In this document: positions 10,620-22,833 of the stretch, piece after piece | How the letters are laid out: each line of letters opens with the position of its first letter | Position numbering within the stretch: position 1 is the first letter of the stretch | Assembly (NCBI GenBank): GCA_003956705.1 | Contig: QZCP01000779.1 | Coordinates: 124,001 to 188,000 of the forward strand | DNA from: Brevipalpus yothersi | Lineage: Eukaryota; Arthropoda; Arachnida; Trombidiformes; Tenuipalpidae | Direction of reading: 5' to 3' | Length of the DNA: 64,000 nucleotides | Translations under genes and position numbers: made by a program | The notes under the pieces: model-generated | What the model saw: the letters and a program-made list of their open reading frames with translations, nothing else | Database searches by the model: none | Told to the model about the DNA's origin: nothing

Positions 10620-13400
10620 TTGCTCAGTTCACAGCCCTCATCTTGCTCTGATCAAGATGATCTGAAGTCGGCTTGGAAGTTCATCAAACCAACTGAATCG
10701 GATCTGAAAGCTATGACAAAAGTCAGATTGGATGCTGATTCAGATGAAAATTTGATCAGATCTGATGAAGCTCGATCGCTTGTATACCCGATTAAGTCAT
10801 ACAGATCTAAGGCAGTCCATTTCACTGGATTTATCAGTGAGATGGATGAATGTACTAGTATTACAATCACGCTTCTTGATCACGCTCACATTCTCGATTT
10901 TGATTTGGTTTCAGCATTACCATATTCAATATTAATTGATAAAAATGATTTGGAAAAATTTGGAGTCAAGTTATGCATTGTACAGCATGAAAATTTCTTT
11001 GCTAAAATGGGCTCAATTGACCCAGTTTGAAGTGGGACAAAGAAGGAATCAAGTCCATCTCCAGCATTTGTGCCGTTCCTCTCTCTCTCCACCAGCTGGC
11101 TCCGTTATTTCACTCTCAAAGATGATCATAATGTTGTCACCTGCAAGTCTTATCCATCGAACAGAACTCACTATGATTGGGCTTTGAACAAATTAAACGA
11201 ACTCTTGAGAGAAGTAACTCATCTTTTGCTTCTCTGATAACCTTGGTTCCCAGAGGGAATGGTTTCCGCTTATGTACTGATTTTCACTTGCTTAATAAGG
11301 AGACACTTAATGACCCTTTACCGTTTCCTCTTATTGACGATGTGATCAATCAGTTTGGAAGATCTAAATTCTTCCCTGAAATTGATTTGGAAGAAAGTTT
11401 CTGGCAGCTAGAACTAACCACAGAAACTTGTGAGTTCTCCAATTTTGTTAGTCCATTTGGGCATTATCACTGGGATCGCTTACCCTATGAATGGAAGCGT
11501 TCTGGAAGTTTATTCCAGCGCTTCATGACTAGCGTTCTTACTGACTTGCTAGCCCCAAGAAAAGTGTGTGTTTTCATTGATGATATTTGTATTGGAACTC
11601 GAGATGAAGATGAATGCACAAATTTGACTTCTCTTGCTCTCCACAGACTTCAAACTAAAAACATGGTCATCAACTTGGAAAGAAGTGAACCCATTGTTCC
11701 TGCTGTTCACTTTCTGGGGCCTGTAATTGACGGTTAAACCAAAACAATGAAGCAAGAATCGATCGATAAGGCGATGAACATGCAAAGGGCACATGATCTC
11801 CACACACTGAAGCAGTTTACTGGTCTCACTGACCATTCCAGAGCATTCATTCGAAATTATGCTGATATCGTTCATCCCTTGAATAAACTGAAACAGGAGA
11901 ATATTGAGTTTTGATGAACCAATGAGTATGAAGAAGCTTTCTTCTCGCTCATGAAAGTTATCCCATCCAATCCGATTTTCCAGCTTTCAGATCCTGAGTT
12001 GTCTTATGAGTTGTGTACCAATGCTAGCCACTTTGGGTCAGGTTCAATTTTGTATCAATGTGATACATCGAAGCCAAAAGCTCAACAACTTCGAGTTATT
12101 GGGTATCAATCTCGTACTTTTACTAAACCTGAAATCAATTATCCAATAACCGGAAAAGAAGCTCTAGTAGTTATTGAGGCTAGCAAATATTTTAGATCAT
12201 ATTTGGAGGGCAAGCTTTTTCTTGTGAATACTGATTACATTGCTCTAAAATATCTCATGGATCTCAAGGAACCAAGAGGTAGATTGGCACATTGGCGACT
12301 ATTTTTGATGAGCTATGATTCAAAAATCAAACATTGACCTAGACGTTTACTGATAGATGCCGATGCTTCATCTAGACTTTGTGTTGACTCACCTGATCCT
12401 CATCTGATTGAAATGATTCTCATGCGGTATCACGATGATAAGGATTCAGGTGGTCATGATGGATTTTGGAGGACATATTCCAAAATAAAATCGAGATTCG
12501 AGTGGAATGAAATGAAGAAAAAAATTAATGAGTACGTTAGAACTTGTCATGTTTGCCAAACACTCAAGCCCCAACATTTCTCTGACCATCCAATTATCGC
12601 CATACATTCGGATATTCCATTTCATACCATCAACATTGACTTTGGCAAGCTAGCGAAGAAGAATAAAGGTGTTAAGCGAACACCATCTTTTCTATTGATT
12701 ATCGATGAAGCTACTCAAGTCATCTCGGGAAAGGCAATCGAAGAGGATAGCCAGAGTGTAAGCAATTTTCTTCCAAATTCCAAGTATTTTCCATACACAG
12801 GTGTGATTGTTTCTGATAATGGTACAGCTTTCACTTCTGAGTTGTTCAAGAATCGGGCTGAATCTCATGGTATCAGCTTGGAAAATTCTGCTCCTTATCA
12901 TTCAGCATCGAATGGATTGATTGGAAGAAAGATGAGGGATATCAAACAATTCATCAAAATTTATGGTCAGTCTAGTGGACACTAGAAGGATCTTCTTCAT
13001 GCTGCTATTAGACATTCAAATCAATCGTATAATGTTACCATTGGCTGTACACCCCTATTCAAGTTCAATGGAAAGTCAGTGCTTCTTCCAGCTGATCATG
13101 AGTTTGGTATCGCTGCTGAGAATATCTTTGAGGAAGAAAAATTCACTGGAAGATGTTCTCAATGGACATGAAAAGCAAGCCAAATGAAAGCAAATACAAT
13201 CGCTTCATCTCGAGCCAGGCAATAAAATAACGGTCAAGTTTGGTTACACAGGAAAACAGCGAGTGATAAGAGTGCCTTATGATGTGGTCGAAGTGAAAAA
13301 GTTCAACGAGCATCCAAAAACAATCATTAATCTAGATGATAACAAGAATAGAGCTATAGTTCATGTTTCGAATGCTTACAAATATTTTGAACGGAAACGA
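10620..13400 (+). pseudogene. Ty3/gypsy-like retrotransposon pol remnant
   Basis: Domains appear in gypsy order in broken frames. End of an aspartic protease (SILIDKNDLEKFGVKL, near 10,930-10,990). Reverse transcriptase 11,177-11,737 with PRGNGFRLCTDFHLLN and a FIDDI active-site box (Asp-Asp kept). RNase H 11,951-12,337 (YELCTNASHFGSGSIL). Integrase 12,413-12,985 with a Cys-x2-Cys zinc half-site and the VSDNGTAFTSELF core. The third catalytic position reads SNGLIGRKM, where Glu is normal, so the integrase core has Gly instead. At least four frame breaks. I found no convincing long terminal repeats. Confidence 0.75.
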
Positions 13401-15986
13401 AATTCATCTGGTTGAGGGATTTTGTTGTGTTCCATCTCACCCTGAAAAAATTCAGTTTTCAATAATTATTTCCACTATTCTCATCTCCGTAAGTTCCAGA
13501 CCATTTGACTCCCATCCTGAAAATTACAAACATTTACTTGTGGCTAATAGAAGTTGCTGAAGCCGAAGTTAATTGGCATTCGATCGTATGTGTCTGTCTG
13601 TTTTCTCTTTCTCTCTCTCTCTTTCCATGACCATGGAACTCTATTCTCTTCTTCTCTCTCCTCTTCTTCTTTGTCTGCTCTCTCTCTGCCTCTCCCTTCT
13701 TTCTTCTGCTGGTGAACAGCAAAACCAAAAATGGCCAGAAGAGTTTTGGTCATGATTGTGGTAAAGTGTATTCAATAATATTTGAAGCTTGTAGTGATTC
13801 ATTTTCCTATATAAATAAATTCTAAATTGACCTGAATTGACTCGAGTTAACACTACACGTTTGTAAAAGATCCTTCTGTATGAACAGTGTCCCGTTGGAG
13901 ATTCGCTTGAGCATCGGGGAAGGACCGATCTATTCTGCAAACCAGCAAACTGTTTGCAAGATCGGCAAACCTTGCAAACTTTGACACCGGCCTAAAGCAA
14001 GACCGAGAAGCCTCAAATTGGCCGATGATACACAGAAAAGATTCCACAAGATCTTGGAGTCGATGTCAATGGACTCCCTGGGATTTTTTTGCCCCAAGAA
14101 TCAGTGAAATTACTTTCATTAAAATGTAAGAAACATATTTTTTTGCATGAGAAGCTCTTAGTTCAGCAGTATGATGACTACAGATTATAATTATGTTCTA
14201 AAATTACTCCAAAACCCTGATTCTGAGCTGAAATTTAATGTTCTCCGAATCGAGTGTTTATTACCTTATATTTTTCGGAAAACAGATGGTAGAGATTATC
14301 TCCTTGATCCATTTTGCTGAAGAACAGGTCCTATAAAAATACTAAAACTGGAGCTCCGAGTTACCCACTACTACCTCAAGATTTTGAATGGTGAAAAGTT
14401 CGACTACGCCAGAAGATTTCAAAAACTTGTGTATTTCACCAAATGATCGTCTAATATAGTGATAGTGTATGTGAGTAAGATTGATTTAGCAAAACCTCTT
14501 CTCTATGGAAGCAGTCAAAGTGGACTCCAGTTCATTTGAGCGTCCAAATCAACCATCAGAGCTCTCAAAGAAAAAAGGGAAAAAATCAGTGTTAATCAGA
14601 GATATGATGAGCTTTGACAAGCAGCTATCGAATCTGTGCATGAGTATCGATATTGAAAGAGAATTAATTGAATTATTGAGTGAGAATTGTGGCATACGAG
14701 AAGTCCACAACCATAACTATTTGTTTGTTTTGAATCATCAGTTGCCTGAATACAGCTCCACTCATCAGGATCGAAAAACTTTCCAGCTATTGCCTGGGAC
14801 AACCAGCATATCTTCCCCAGGCAATCGGAAGTTTGAGATGGACTTACCCCCAGGGACTCCATGACCAATATTGTTTTCAATTTGAATGAGAGGGCACTCA
14901 AAAGCCGGTGCTCAACTCTTTCACTCAAATGTCTCACAAATTTTCTCTCTCAATTTCATTTACACATATATATATATTTATTAAAATAATGTATTAATTT
15001 CAATAGTTAATCAATCGATTGATATTCCACCGAGATTACTCGATGTTTAAATGTGTTTGTATGCGTGATGGAAATGGTGGTCATATTGATCAAATAGTGT
15101 ATTTCCGAATTGGATTTTTGTTCCTCTGCAAATGGATTGAGTAATTCGTATCAAACCATACTGTCAATTGTTTCCATTTCAAAGTATTTCATTCTTGACA
15201 ATTATTATTATTCACTGCCGAATACACTCATCATTAATTATGATAGCAGTAAGGTAGATAGGCACGAAATTGTAGAAGCAGAAAGGTGCTGAAAAATTTG
15301 AGTGATGTGATTCATGATAATTGCAAACAATGTGAGATAACTCTTCTGTTTCAGAAATTTTGAAGCAGCGGAAAACCAGTAGAGAGACATTGAGTGGTTA
15401 TTCAAACAATAAGGGAACGACTTCAAATTATTTTATCAAACCGAGGATATTAATCATCCAACTGATGTCCTCAAATTCTGCTTGTTAGGAAGCATTTTCA
15501 TAGGCAAAATATGATTAGAAGAGAGAATTCTTATCACGAGCATGACTGAATCATTACATGGTATTACCAAGCATCGAGATCGGAAAAACTACAAAAGACA
15601 GGAAGAAATCAGATAACCAAGCTCCTTATCAGGTGTCAATTGAGTGCCTGAAACGAATGAAACTGTGTTAAGCTTCAGTGGGCAATTCTCTGAGGTTGCT
15701 AGAAGGCTCAACTTGAGTCAACTATTGATAAGGGAAGTTGCTCACTTTCCTGGTTCCTTCACACTTGTTGTGTTTGATAAGAAAGCTGTGTCGAATTTTG
15801 AGAAAGGGTCCTCTTGGCAATCCTTCTTTCTTTTTAAGTTGATTGTGATGAGTTTGTGCAATCAAAAGCTCTGCTCTGCTTGAAATTGAATCGAGTAAAC
15901 ATATCAAGTTTTGAGATCATTTTCTTGGGAGCTATGAGGACTCAGTTCATTCAAGTAATCAACTTGGAGAATTCATTGAGCTGAAC
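13401..15986. other. intergenic; pyrimidine tract and weak ORFs
   Basis: A TC-rich tract lies at about 13,594-13,700. A 119-codon frame at 14,505-14,864 (+) and a few shorter ones have no recognisable motif. From about 15,640 the sequence matches blocks upstream of family copies D and E (23,960 and 27,340), so it belongs to the duplicated flank of copy A. Confidence 0.4.
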
Positions 15987-16679
15987 ATGTATTCGGATTG
16001 GAAGAGGATTTTTTCATGTTTAAGCTTCACGTTTTTGATTTGTCTCCTCACTGTATTCATTTTATCTCCACAATCCGCTCAAACAAAGATGGCTTCGATA
16101 AAAATTTTTGATATTGGAAAAGGTTTCCCTGGTGTTTGGAAGGGAATCTGTATTCTTGGGGAAGTTTATGTCAGATATGGATTGAAGAAGAAGAACGATA
16201 CAAAACAAGTCCTGGACTGCTTATTGCAGGTAATATTCGTCTTCGAGTAATGCAAAATGAATTCATGTTGATCAACTATCTTCAGGTCGCAACCGGAACC
16301 AGGTTGGAAGAGAATCAAATTTCATGAATGCTTATGGGAACATGGATTCTTCAATTTTGAACGGATGGACCAGTTGATAAGATATTGTAATGAGAAGCGC
16401 TTAGCTTTGGTGAACAACAATCTATAACCTAACTCAAACATGATTATTATGAATTCATTATCATTGCAGGCTAAAAATTGCAACTATATTCATTTTCGAA
16501 CTTCACAACCAATTGAGGTGGGATTTCATCTTTTGTGGCTCATTGTTAATACGATAATATCTATATATAAATAATATATAGCGAAGAGGCTGGAAAGCAA
16601 ATTAAAGACCACTCGTAGAACGAAAACACTTCGATCTACCCTCAACCCTGGCAAGATTTCTGATATGGTAACGGACCCC
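15987..16679 (+). pseudogene. secreted family copy A, splice-defective
   Basis: Exon 1 (15,987-16,229) encodes a signal peptide and the family core GICILGEVYVRYGLKKKND, ending CLLQ before a GT donor. Homologous exon 2 (16,287-16,409) and exon 3 (16,470-16,517) are present, and exon 4 starts near 16,581. The exon 2 acceptor reads TTCAGG where copies B and C have TTCAAG. The usable AG is therefore one base early and would shift the frame to a stop within 15 codons. The start of exon 4, including the conserved Lys-Cys-Ala codons and acceptor, is degraded. Copy A runs directly into copy B. Function unknown: small secreted disulfide-type protein by analogy with copy C. Confidence 0.65.
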
Positions 16680-17912
16680 CGTGAAATTTGGTCTGGAATA
16701 TATTTGCTAGGAGAGATCTATGTCGAATTTGGATTGGGGAAGAAAAACGATACAAAACAAATCATGAGGTGCCTTTTGAAGGTATCATCTATCTTCGTGT
16801 GATGAAAAATGAAATAATGTTAATCAATTTCCTTCAAGTCACAACCGAACCCAGGTTGGAAACGAACCAAATTTCATAAATGCTTATGGACTAATGGATT
16901 CTTTGATATTGAACGTACGGATCAGTTGAATGAATATTGTAGGGAAAGGAGCTTACAGTATGTCCCATAAGTAGTGAGAAAAATTGGACTGCGTTTTTTC
17001 ATGATCGGAATTTTCTTCTTCAAAATAGTCGGATCTTTTCGAAAACTAGCTCAGATTATTATTCTATGTCCATATTTTACTGAAAAAATTATTTTGATTA
17101 AATTTCTCAGGTAAATTTCAAAATGGCAGATATCACTTGTAGAACAGTTATTTTTTTCCCTAAAATGGACAAACTTTGCAGTAAATTCTCTCACATTCTC
17201 AAGATTTAGTAAATTTGAATAAAAATCACTTTGTCACACACTAGAAAAGATTTCAAACATTTTGAGTTACAGAATTCATGATTAGATCTTCTCAATTGCT
17301 GATGATTTGGAGAAAATCAGCGGAAAAAATTTTCAAAAACACCCATAATTTGATGACTCATTTTTGAGAGCGTGGAAATCCATGAAAAATCTTGAAAAGA
17401 ATATTTTCTCTAATAATCAACAAACTTATCCCCTGGAGATGCTATCCTAAAAATTTCATCTGATTTTGTCACCTCTTTCCCTGAAAAAAAAAGCAAAACC
17501 TATTCTCACTACTTATGGGACATACTGTAGATTTGGTGAGCTATCCTATGAGATGATCCAGACTTTATGAAGAAAAATTTAATGTTCTTCCAGATTAACA
17601 ATTGCAACTATATCTATTTCCAAACTCCGCAATTTATAATGGTAAAATTTTATCTTTGGTTGCTCATGGTTGATACAATAATATCTTTTGACTTCACAGA
17701 AATGTGCTATAGAATACGCAAAGAAGTTCTTAAGCAAATCAAGGACCACTCGTAGAACGAAAACGCTTAGATCCACCCGTAAGACTGATAAAAACTCAGA
17801 TTAAACAATGGTGATCATCGTGACCAATGTTCGTAGATCGAATATGAAAAATGCTTCCAAATATCAAATTGGAAAAAAGAAAAGAGCCTCCAACGAGTAT
17901 GCATTCCTGTAG
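16581..17912 (+). pseudogene. secreted family copy B: exon 4/exon 1 chimera, MITE-broken
   Basis: Bases 16,581-16,781 read as one open frame that starts as exon 4 of copy A (KRLESKLKTTRRTKTLRST). Within a few codons it becomes the second half of an exon 1 (GIYLLGEIYVEFGLGKKND), ending at a GT donor. The signal peptide of copy B is thus lost by deletion. Exon 2 (16,839-17,535) is split by a 572-bp MITE at 16,956-17,527. Exon 3 is 17,594-17,641. Exon 4 (from 17,700) has AAA changed to TAA at 17,803, removing the conserved tail, whose frame otherwise stays open to the TAG at 17,912. A triply damaged paralogue. Confidence 0.7.
16956..17527. mobile_element. 572-bp MITE with 25-bp perfect TIRs and TA target
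   Basis: The termini CAGTATGTCCCATAAGTAGT.. (16,956-16,980) and its exact complement (17,503-17,527) are flanked by TA at 16,954-16,955 and 17,528-17,529, as for Tc1/mariner-type insertion. Removing the element restores the reading of exon 2 of copy B up to its donor. It contains no transposase frame. Confidence 0.9.
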
Positions 17913-18440
17913 TCAATCGAAGATCACGAAATACGACACAAACACTGGCACCCAATCAGAGAACTCGGAAACTCGTCTAACGAGACCAAGTCTGGTCAAG
18001 CATAATGAATATTGATTTCCTCTCGTTGAGATCTGATTATCACGTATTTAGCCATTAAATCGATCGGTAATCCTCAAATCAATAAATCTGGGGAAATTCT
18101 CGCGAAAATAACAATATAATTTGACATCCATCTAAGATAAACTTTCTCTCATTGAGATCTGATGATGACGCATTCAGCCCTGTAACTCCATCAATAATCA
18201 TCAAATCAATAAATCGGATGAAACTCCTACGAAAAAATATCAGAAATCCAACCAAAATAACACTTGAAGAGACATGATGAATCTTCTACAATAATTGGGC
18301 TATGATGAGAATGACCAAACTTGCCAGAGGAGTTTATAGCCATTTGGCTTGAACTCATTCCCACTAAACATGGAACAATTTTCAAATATGTTGAAAACAA
18401 AAACCCAAACAATGAGACAGAGGAGATATTTTTCAAATAA
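17913..18440. repeat. duplicated 3' flank of family copy (mate 22,193-22,600)
   Basis: The stretch starting GATCACGAAATA and containing CACTGGCACCCAATCAGAGA recurs after copy C with high identity. It shows that the genes were copied together with several hundred bases of downstream DNA. Confidence 0.8.
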
Positions 18441-18559
18441 GCTAAGCCTATTTTGCGAGACCTATGAGACTGAGACCTATTTCATCTAATATCAATCTAA
18501 TATTAAACCTAATGTATTCAATGATAATGATTAAACATAGTAGAAATATACACACTTTG

Positions 18560-19018
18560 GTTCATTGATTTATTTTGAATGTCATCCGGTAATATACAAA
18601 TTTCAAGGTAGGGCATCGTGTTCGACTAATAATTTCGATAATTGGTTCATTAACAACCTGTGATGCTAGTTCAACAGCCTGAGAAACTTCATTAACAGAG
18701 CTTAGGTGGTCATATTCAATTGATCAAAGTTCTCAATCAGGTTGAGAAACGTTGAATAAAGAGGTAAAAAAGATGAGTTCAATCTCAATCGTTGCATCAG
18801 TAATTTGGTCTCTAACCAGCTTATGATGATGAGATCCCACATTGTCCATCACCAGATACACCTTCTGATGGTTATCAATAATCAGGAAACGGCTGAACTG
18901 CCTCACATAATCAATAAACACGTCCATATTGTATACCACTTCTTTAACTTCAGAGAAAAAGAGAGATTTCTAATTCATTTCCACACAATTGACCCTGTCA
19001 ATCTGAAAGCTTGAAGTT
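18560..19018 (-). pseudogene. Tc1/mariner-type transposase fragment
   Basis: Minus-strand remnant around the second catalytic aspartate: KVYLVMDNVGSHHHKLVRDQ, followed by a degraded PPYSPFLN region (now FFTSLFNVSQ). A related fragment lies at the corresponding place after copy C (23,240-23,635), so it probably travelled with the segmental duplication. Terminal repeats not found. Confidence 0.6.
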
Positions 19019-19198
19019 CAGATAACAAATCATTCCATGATCTTTGAACCCTAGAACCCTCCATCTCATTGGCCAACTGAGGTTTGTTGGTCTAAACATT
19101 CCTTACAAATGAACTATTTTCTCGAGCTCAAGTTGGAGAGACAGGCGAACCATTAATATACTAATATGCTCATGTAAAAGATTTACTTGCTCTCATTA

Positions 19199-20751
19199 CA
19201 GTCTCGATCAGTTGATTCTTCAAGTACACAAGTTTATTTTCAAATTTTCGATATTCATTTCACAAATATTCAGAGAGCACCTCCATAGAAGCAGATCATT
19301 TTCAAAAAGCGTCAAAAGGTTTCCAAAACTTCTCAAACCATTTCATAAAACTAATTGAGTACATCTTCTCTCATCGAAGATTGGAAGAGATATCTCTCTA
19401 AATTGCGGAAATAGTTGGCACAATGTTCAGAGGTAATATGAAGAGAAGCTGCATGGATGTTTTCATAGAGCTCATTCTCATTCCGAGGTTTCCTCGACTT
19501 GATCCAATGTTTCCATTGGTTGAACATATTTTCGATAGGGTTCAGGAATGGTGAATATGGTGGGAGAAAAATCGCATCATGTCCATGTACTGAGATCAGC
19601 TGTTGAACTGCATCAACTTTGTAAAACGCCACATTGTCCATAATTAAATGAGCTCCCACAACATTATTCTCTTTCAAAATCCCGATGAATTTGATCAAAA
19701 ACTCGAGGAAATGCTCACTATTGTAAGGTTTATCCATAATTTCAAAGAAATATAGTCGATCAGCACAGATTACAGCTTCAATTGAATAATTTTTCGATCA
19801 GATTGCACCCCGAGTACTGCATGCTCTAGTTCCTCTTGGTGATCTACCATAGTTTCTTCGAGCGAAAACTTGGATGCCTGTCTCATCTAAAAAGAAAATT
19901 TTATCCATATCACCACGAATAGAATTGAACTTAACTGCATATTCGTATCTTTTCTCTTTAACATCTGGGCTATTCCTTCGAACAGGTACAACTGAAACTC
20001 TTTTCATTGTGTAAGAAAAATCTTTCAGAGCTCTCGAAATTGTTGTTAATGATGGACTGAAATCGAACTCTTCTTGACACTTTTTTTGTAGATCAGCAAG
20101 AGTTCTTTGGCAATCCTCATCTTGCCAGTCACAAATCAATTCTTTCTGTACTATAGACAACAAACACTTTCGATGTCCTCGTGGAAGTTGAGCATCTCGC
20201 CTAGCTTTAATCCATATCAAATAAATCGAACGAGTGTTCCAATAATTTACCTTCACAATTTTTGAAACTTCAGAAATACTTCCACCTTCATCAATCAGTC
20301 TAATTATCATCTTTCTCTTCTCATCACTGATTTTTTCATTCTTTCTAACCACAGCAATTTGATCCATCTTCACTGTTAGGACTAAAAATGACAAATAAAT
20401 AGCTCAGCATTGCTCTATCGTACTTAAATAGTTTTCTGACGAGTACAATACCAGCTTTCTTCCCTATCAAGGCCTCAAAATTCTCAAAATTCTCAGAGGA
20501 GAAACCCAAGAGGACAATATGGTGTTTGTTTTCCATCAAAGTTCTCAGAAACAAGCAATTTTAATACTAATCTTGCTCATAAAATCCATTTTCCAGAGAT
20601 TTTGGATTATAAATTGATCTTCTTTGAAAATGATCTGAGCTTTTTGGCAAAAGAAAAGCAGATCAATGGTTGCCTCAGGCTAGTTTAGGAAGTGAAATTT
20701 GAATTTTGGGAAATGATTCTCTCTTTTTGGGAACTAAAGTGATCGAGACTG
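19199..20751 (-). mobile_element. mariner-type element, 1.55 kb
   Basis: Ends CAGTCTCGATCA (19,199) and TGATCGAGACTG (to 20,751) are inverted and flanked by TA on both sides (19,197-19,198; 20,752-20,753). It encloses one minus-strand transposase with a single stop. Confidence 0.85.
19351..20367 (-). pseudogene. Tc1/mariner-type (DDE) transposase with one stop
   Basis: From the Met at 20,367 the frame reads a helix-turn-helix region, then FFLDETGIQVFARRNYG (first Asp), before a TGA at 19,800-19,798. The same frame continues without other interruption through LIMDNVAF (second Asp) and YSPFLNPIENMFNQWKH (Glu) to 19,351. The stop TGA is one transition away from an Arg CGA codon, a typical decay mutation. 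Similar in layout to the intact transposase at 25,921-26,919 but clearly a different subfamily, since the terminal repeats differ. Confidence 0.8.
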
Positions 20752-20773
20752 TATAATGAAGTCTATGAGAGTT

Positions 20774-20890
20774 TGCACCTCTTAGTTCGAACTACTAGAA
20801 GTCTATGGATAGGAGCTCTGTTCCGCTTGATGATCATCTTTACACTTAACAAGACCCGCATAATTCTAGTAGTTCAAATTAAGAGGTGCA
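20774..20890. repeat. 28-bp inverted repeat, 117 bp overall
   Basis: TGCACCTCTTAGTTCGAACT.. at 20,774-20,801 pairs with 20,863-20,890 with three or so mismatches. A third GCACCTC follows at 20,896. Likely a very small foldback/MITE sitting just outside the mariner element. Confidence 0.65.
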
Positions 20891-20929
20891 GACTCGCACC
20901 TCAAGTATTCACTCTACTGAGGGTAAATT

Positions 20930-21180
20930 GATTTAGCTCTTGACTTACATTGTATATTCAACCTGATATATAGGAACATCCGATTTGAAGCTATGTTGGT
21001 TCGCTATACGAGCTCGAAATTCACACAGGGGCCTAGCAACTCTCTAGTTATCCCTAATTCTGATGGTGGTGAGTTTGTCAATGCCTTAAGTATCAAAAAA
21101 TATCAGTATTAGTGAATTGATGCAAATCTGTGATTTCTTTTGATGAAATATTCTTCCTAGTCAATGAACTTTTTACTTAT
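20930..21180. repeat. direct repeat (mate 23,680-23,930)
   Basis: The block beginning ATTGATTTAGCTCTTGACTT and including GAACATCCGATTTGAAGCTA is repeated at 23,680-23,930, upstream of copy D, marking the 5' flank of a duplicated gene unit. Confidence 0.8.
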
Positions 21181-21391
21181 TGAGTACACTCTCATCGGCC
21201 TGTAATAGTGAAGGGTGTTCTCTACAACACACGTCAAGAGTTGGTGATTGTGATGATTTCATGCAATCAAATGCTCAACTCTGATTGAAATTGAATCAAG
21301 TGAACATATCTGGTTTCAGAAGCATTTTCCAATAAATAATCAGTACTCACTGTATTCAAGTTATGAACTCCCAAAATTCATTGAATTGAAG

Positions 21392-22192
21392 ATGTATTTG
21401 GATTGCAAAAGAATTTTTTCATGTTTAGGCTTCACGTTTTTGATTTGCCTCCTTACTATGTTTATTTCATTTCCACAATGCTCTCAAACAAAGATGTCTC
21501 CAATAAAAATTTCTGATATTGGAAAAGGTTTCCATGGTGTTGGGAAAGGAATCTGTATTTTAGGAGAAGTGTATGTCAGATATGGATTGAAGAAGAAGAA
21601 CGATACAGAACAAATCATGAACTGCCTATTGAAGGTAGCATCCATCCTCCAGTAATGCAAAATGAATTAATGTTAATCAATTCTCTTCAAGTCACAACCG
21701 GATCCAGGTTTGAAACGTATCAAATTTCATAAATGCCTACGAACTCATGGATTCTTCGATTTTGAAAGGATGGATCAGTTGAGAAAATATTGTCATGAGA
21801 GGCGCGCGGCTATGGTGACAATAATCTATTAGATAACCTAGAATTGATAAATAGAAATTTAATGTTGTTCCAGATTAACAATTGCAACTATATCTATTTC
21901 CAAACTACAGATTCTATGGGGGTAAAATTTTGTCTTTGGTAGCTCATGATTGATACAATAATGTCTTGTGATTTTACAGAAATGTGCTATAGAATACGCA
22001 AGGAAGCTAGAAAGCAAACTTAGGACTACTCGTAGAAGGAAAACGCTTAGATCTACTCGTAAGCCTGATAAAAACTCAGATAAAACAATGGTGATCATCG
22101 TGACCAATGTTCATAGATCGAATGTGAAAAATGCTTCAAAATATAAAATTGAAAGAATGAAAAGAGCTTTCAACCGGTATGTATTCCTGTAG
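21392..22192 (+). CDS. secreted four-exon cysteine-containing protein, copy C
   Basis: Best preserved member: exons 21,392-21,634, 21,692-21,814, 21,874-21,921 and 21,980-22,192, all phase 0 with GT-AG introns of 57-59 nt, giving 208 residues. Residues 1-35 form a signal peptide (hydrophobic core LGFTFLICLLTMFI). Exon 1 then carries GICILGEVYVRYGLKKKND and a Cys near its end. Exon 2 has FHKCL, GFFDFERMDQL and YC. Exon 3 has INNCNYIYFQ. Exon 4 starts KCAIEYARKL, continues as a Lys/Arg-rich region (TTRRRKTLRSTRK) and ends with the conserved MVIIVTNV and KNASKY patches. Six conserved cysteines and secretion suggest an extracellular, disulfide-bonded protein. Family not recognised. The start was placed at the ATG common to the paralogues. 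Confidence 0.75.
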
Positions 22193-22833
22193 TCAATCAA
22201 AGATCACGAAATAAGACTCAAACACTGGCACCCAATCAGAGAACTTGGGAACTCGTCTAACAAGACCAGGTCGGGTCAAGCACAATGAATATTGATTTCC
22301 TCTAATTGAGATCTGATGATGACGCATTCAGTCCTGTAACTCCATCAATAATCATCAAATCAATAAATCGGATGAAATTCCTACAAAAAATATCAGAAAT
22401 CTAACCAAAATAGCACTTGGAGAGACATAATGAATCTTCTACAATAATTGGGCAATGATGAGAATGACCAAACTTGCCGGAGGAGTTTATAGCCATTTGG
22501 CTTGAACTCATTCCCACTAAACATGGAACAATTTTCAAATATGTTGAAAACAAAAACCCAAACAGTGAGACAAAGGAAATATTTTTCTAATTCCTTTCAT
22601 TTCTAGATAAGTTGAGTCCATTTTGCAAATAAATGAAACTTATTTTATCTAATAGTGATCTTATAATAAACCTGATGTGTTCAATGATAATAACTGAGCA
22701 CAGTAGAGATACACACTTCGGTTCATCGATTAGTTTTGTGTATCATCCATTTTTATGCAGCGTTCAACTTAGGGCATCTTATTTGGGTAATAATTTGGAC
22801 AATCGGTTCCATTAGCAACCTGTGAAGCTATCG
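22193..22833. repeat. duplicated 3' flank of copy C
   Basis: Mate of 17,913-18,440, continuing with similarity to about 18,660 of the first unit until an insertion interrupts it at 22,834. Confidence 0.75.

Noticed and set aside
10620..13400. Flanking long terminal repeats for the gypsy-like remnant
   Set aside because: No pair of matching direct repeats found by eye on either side.
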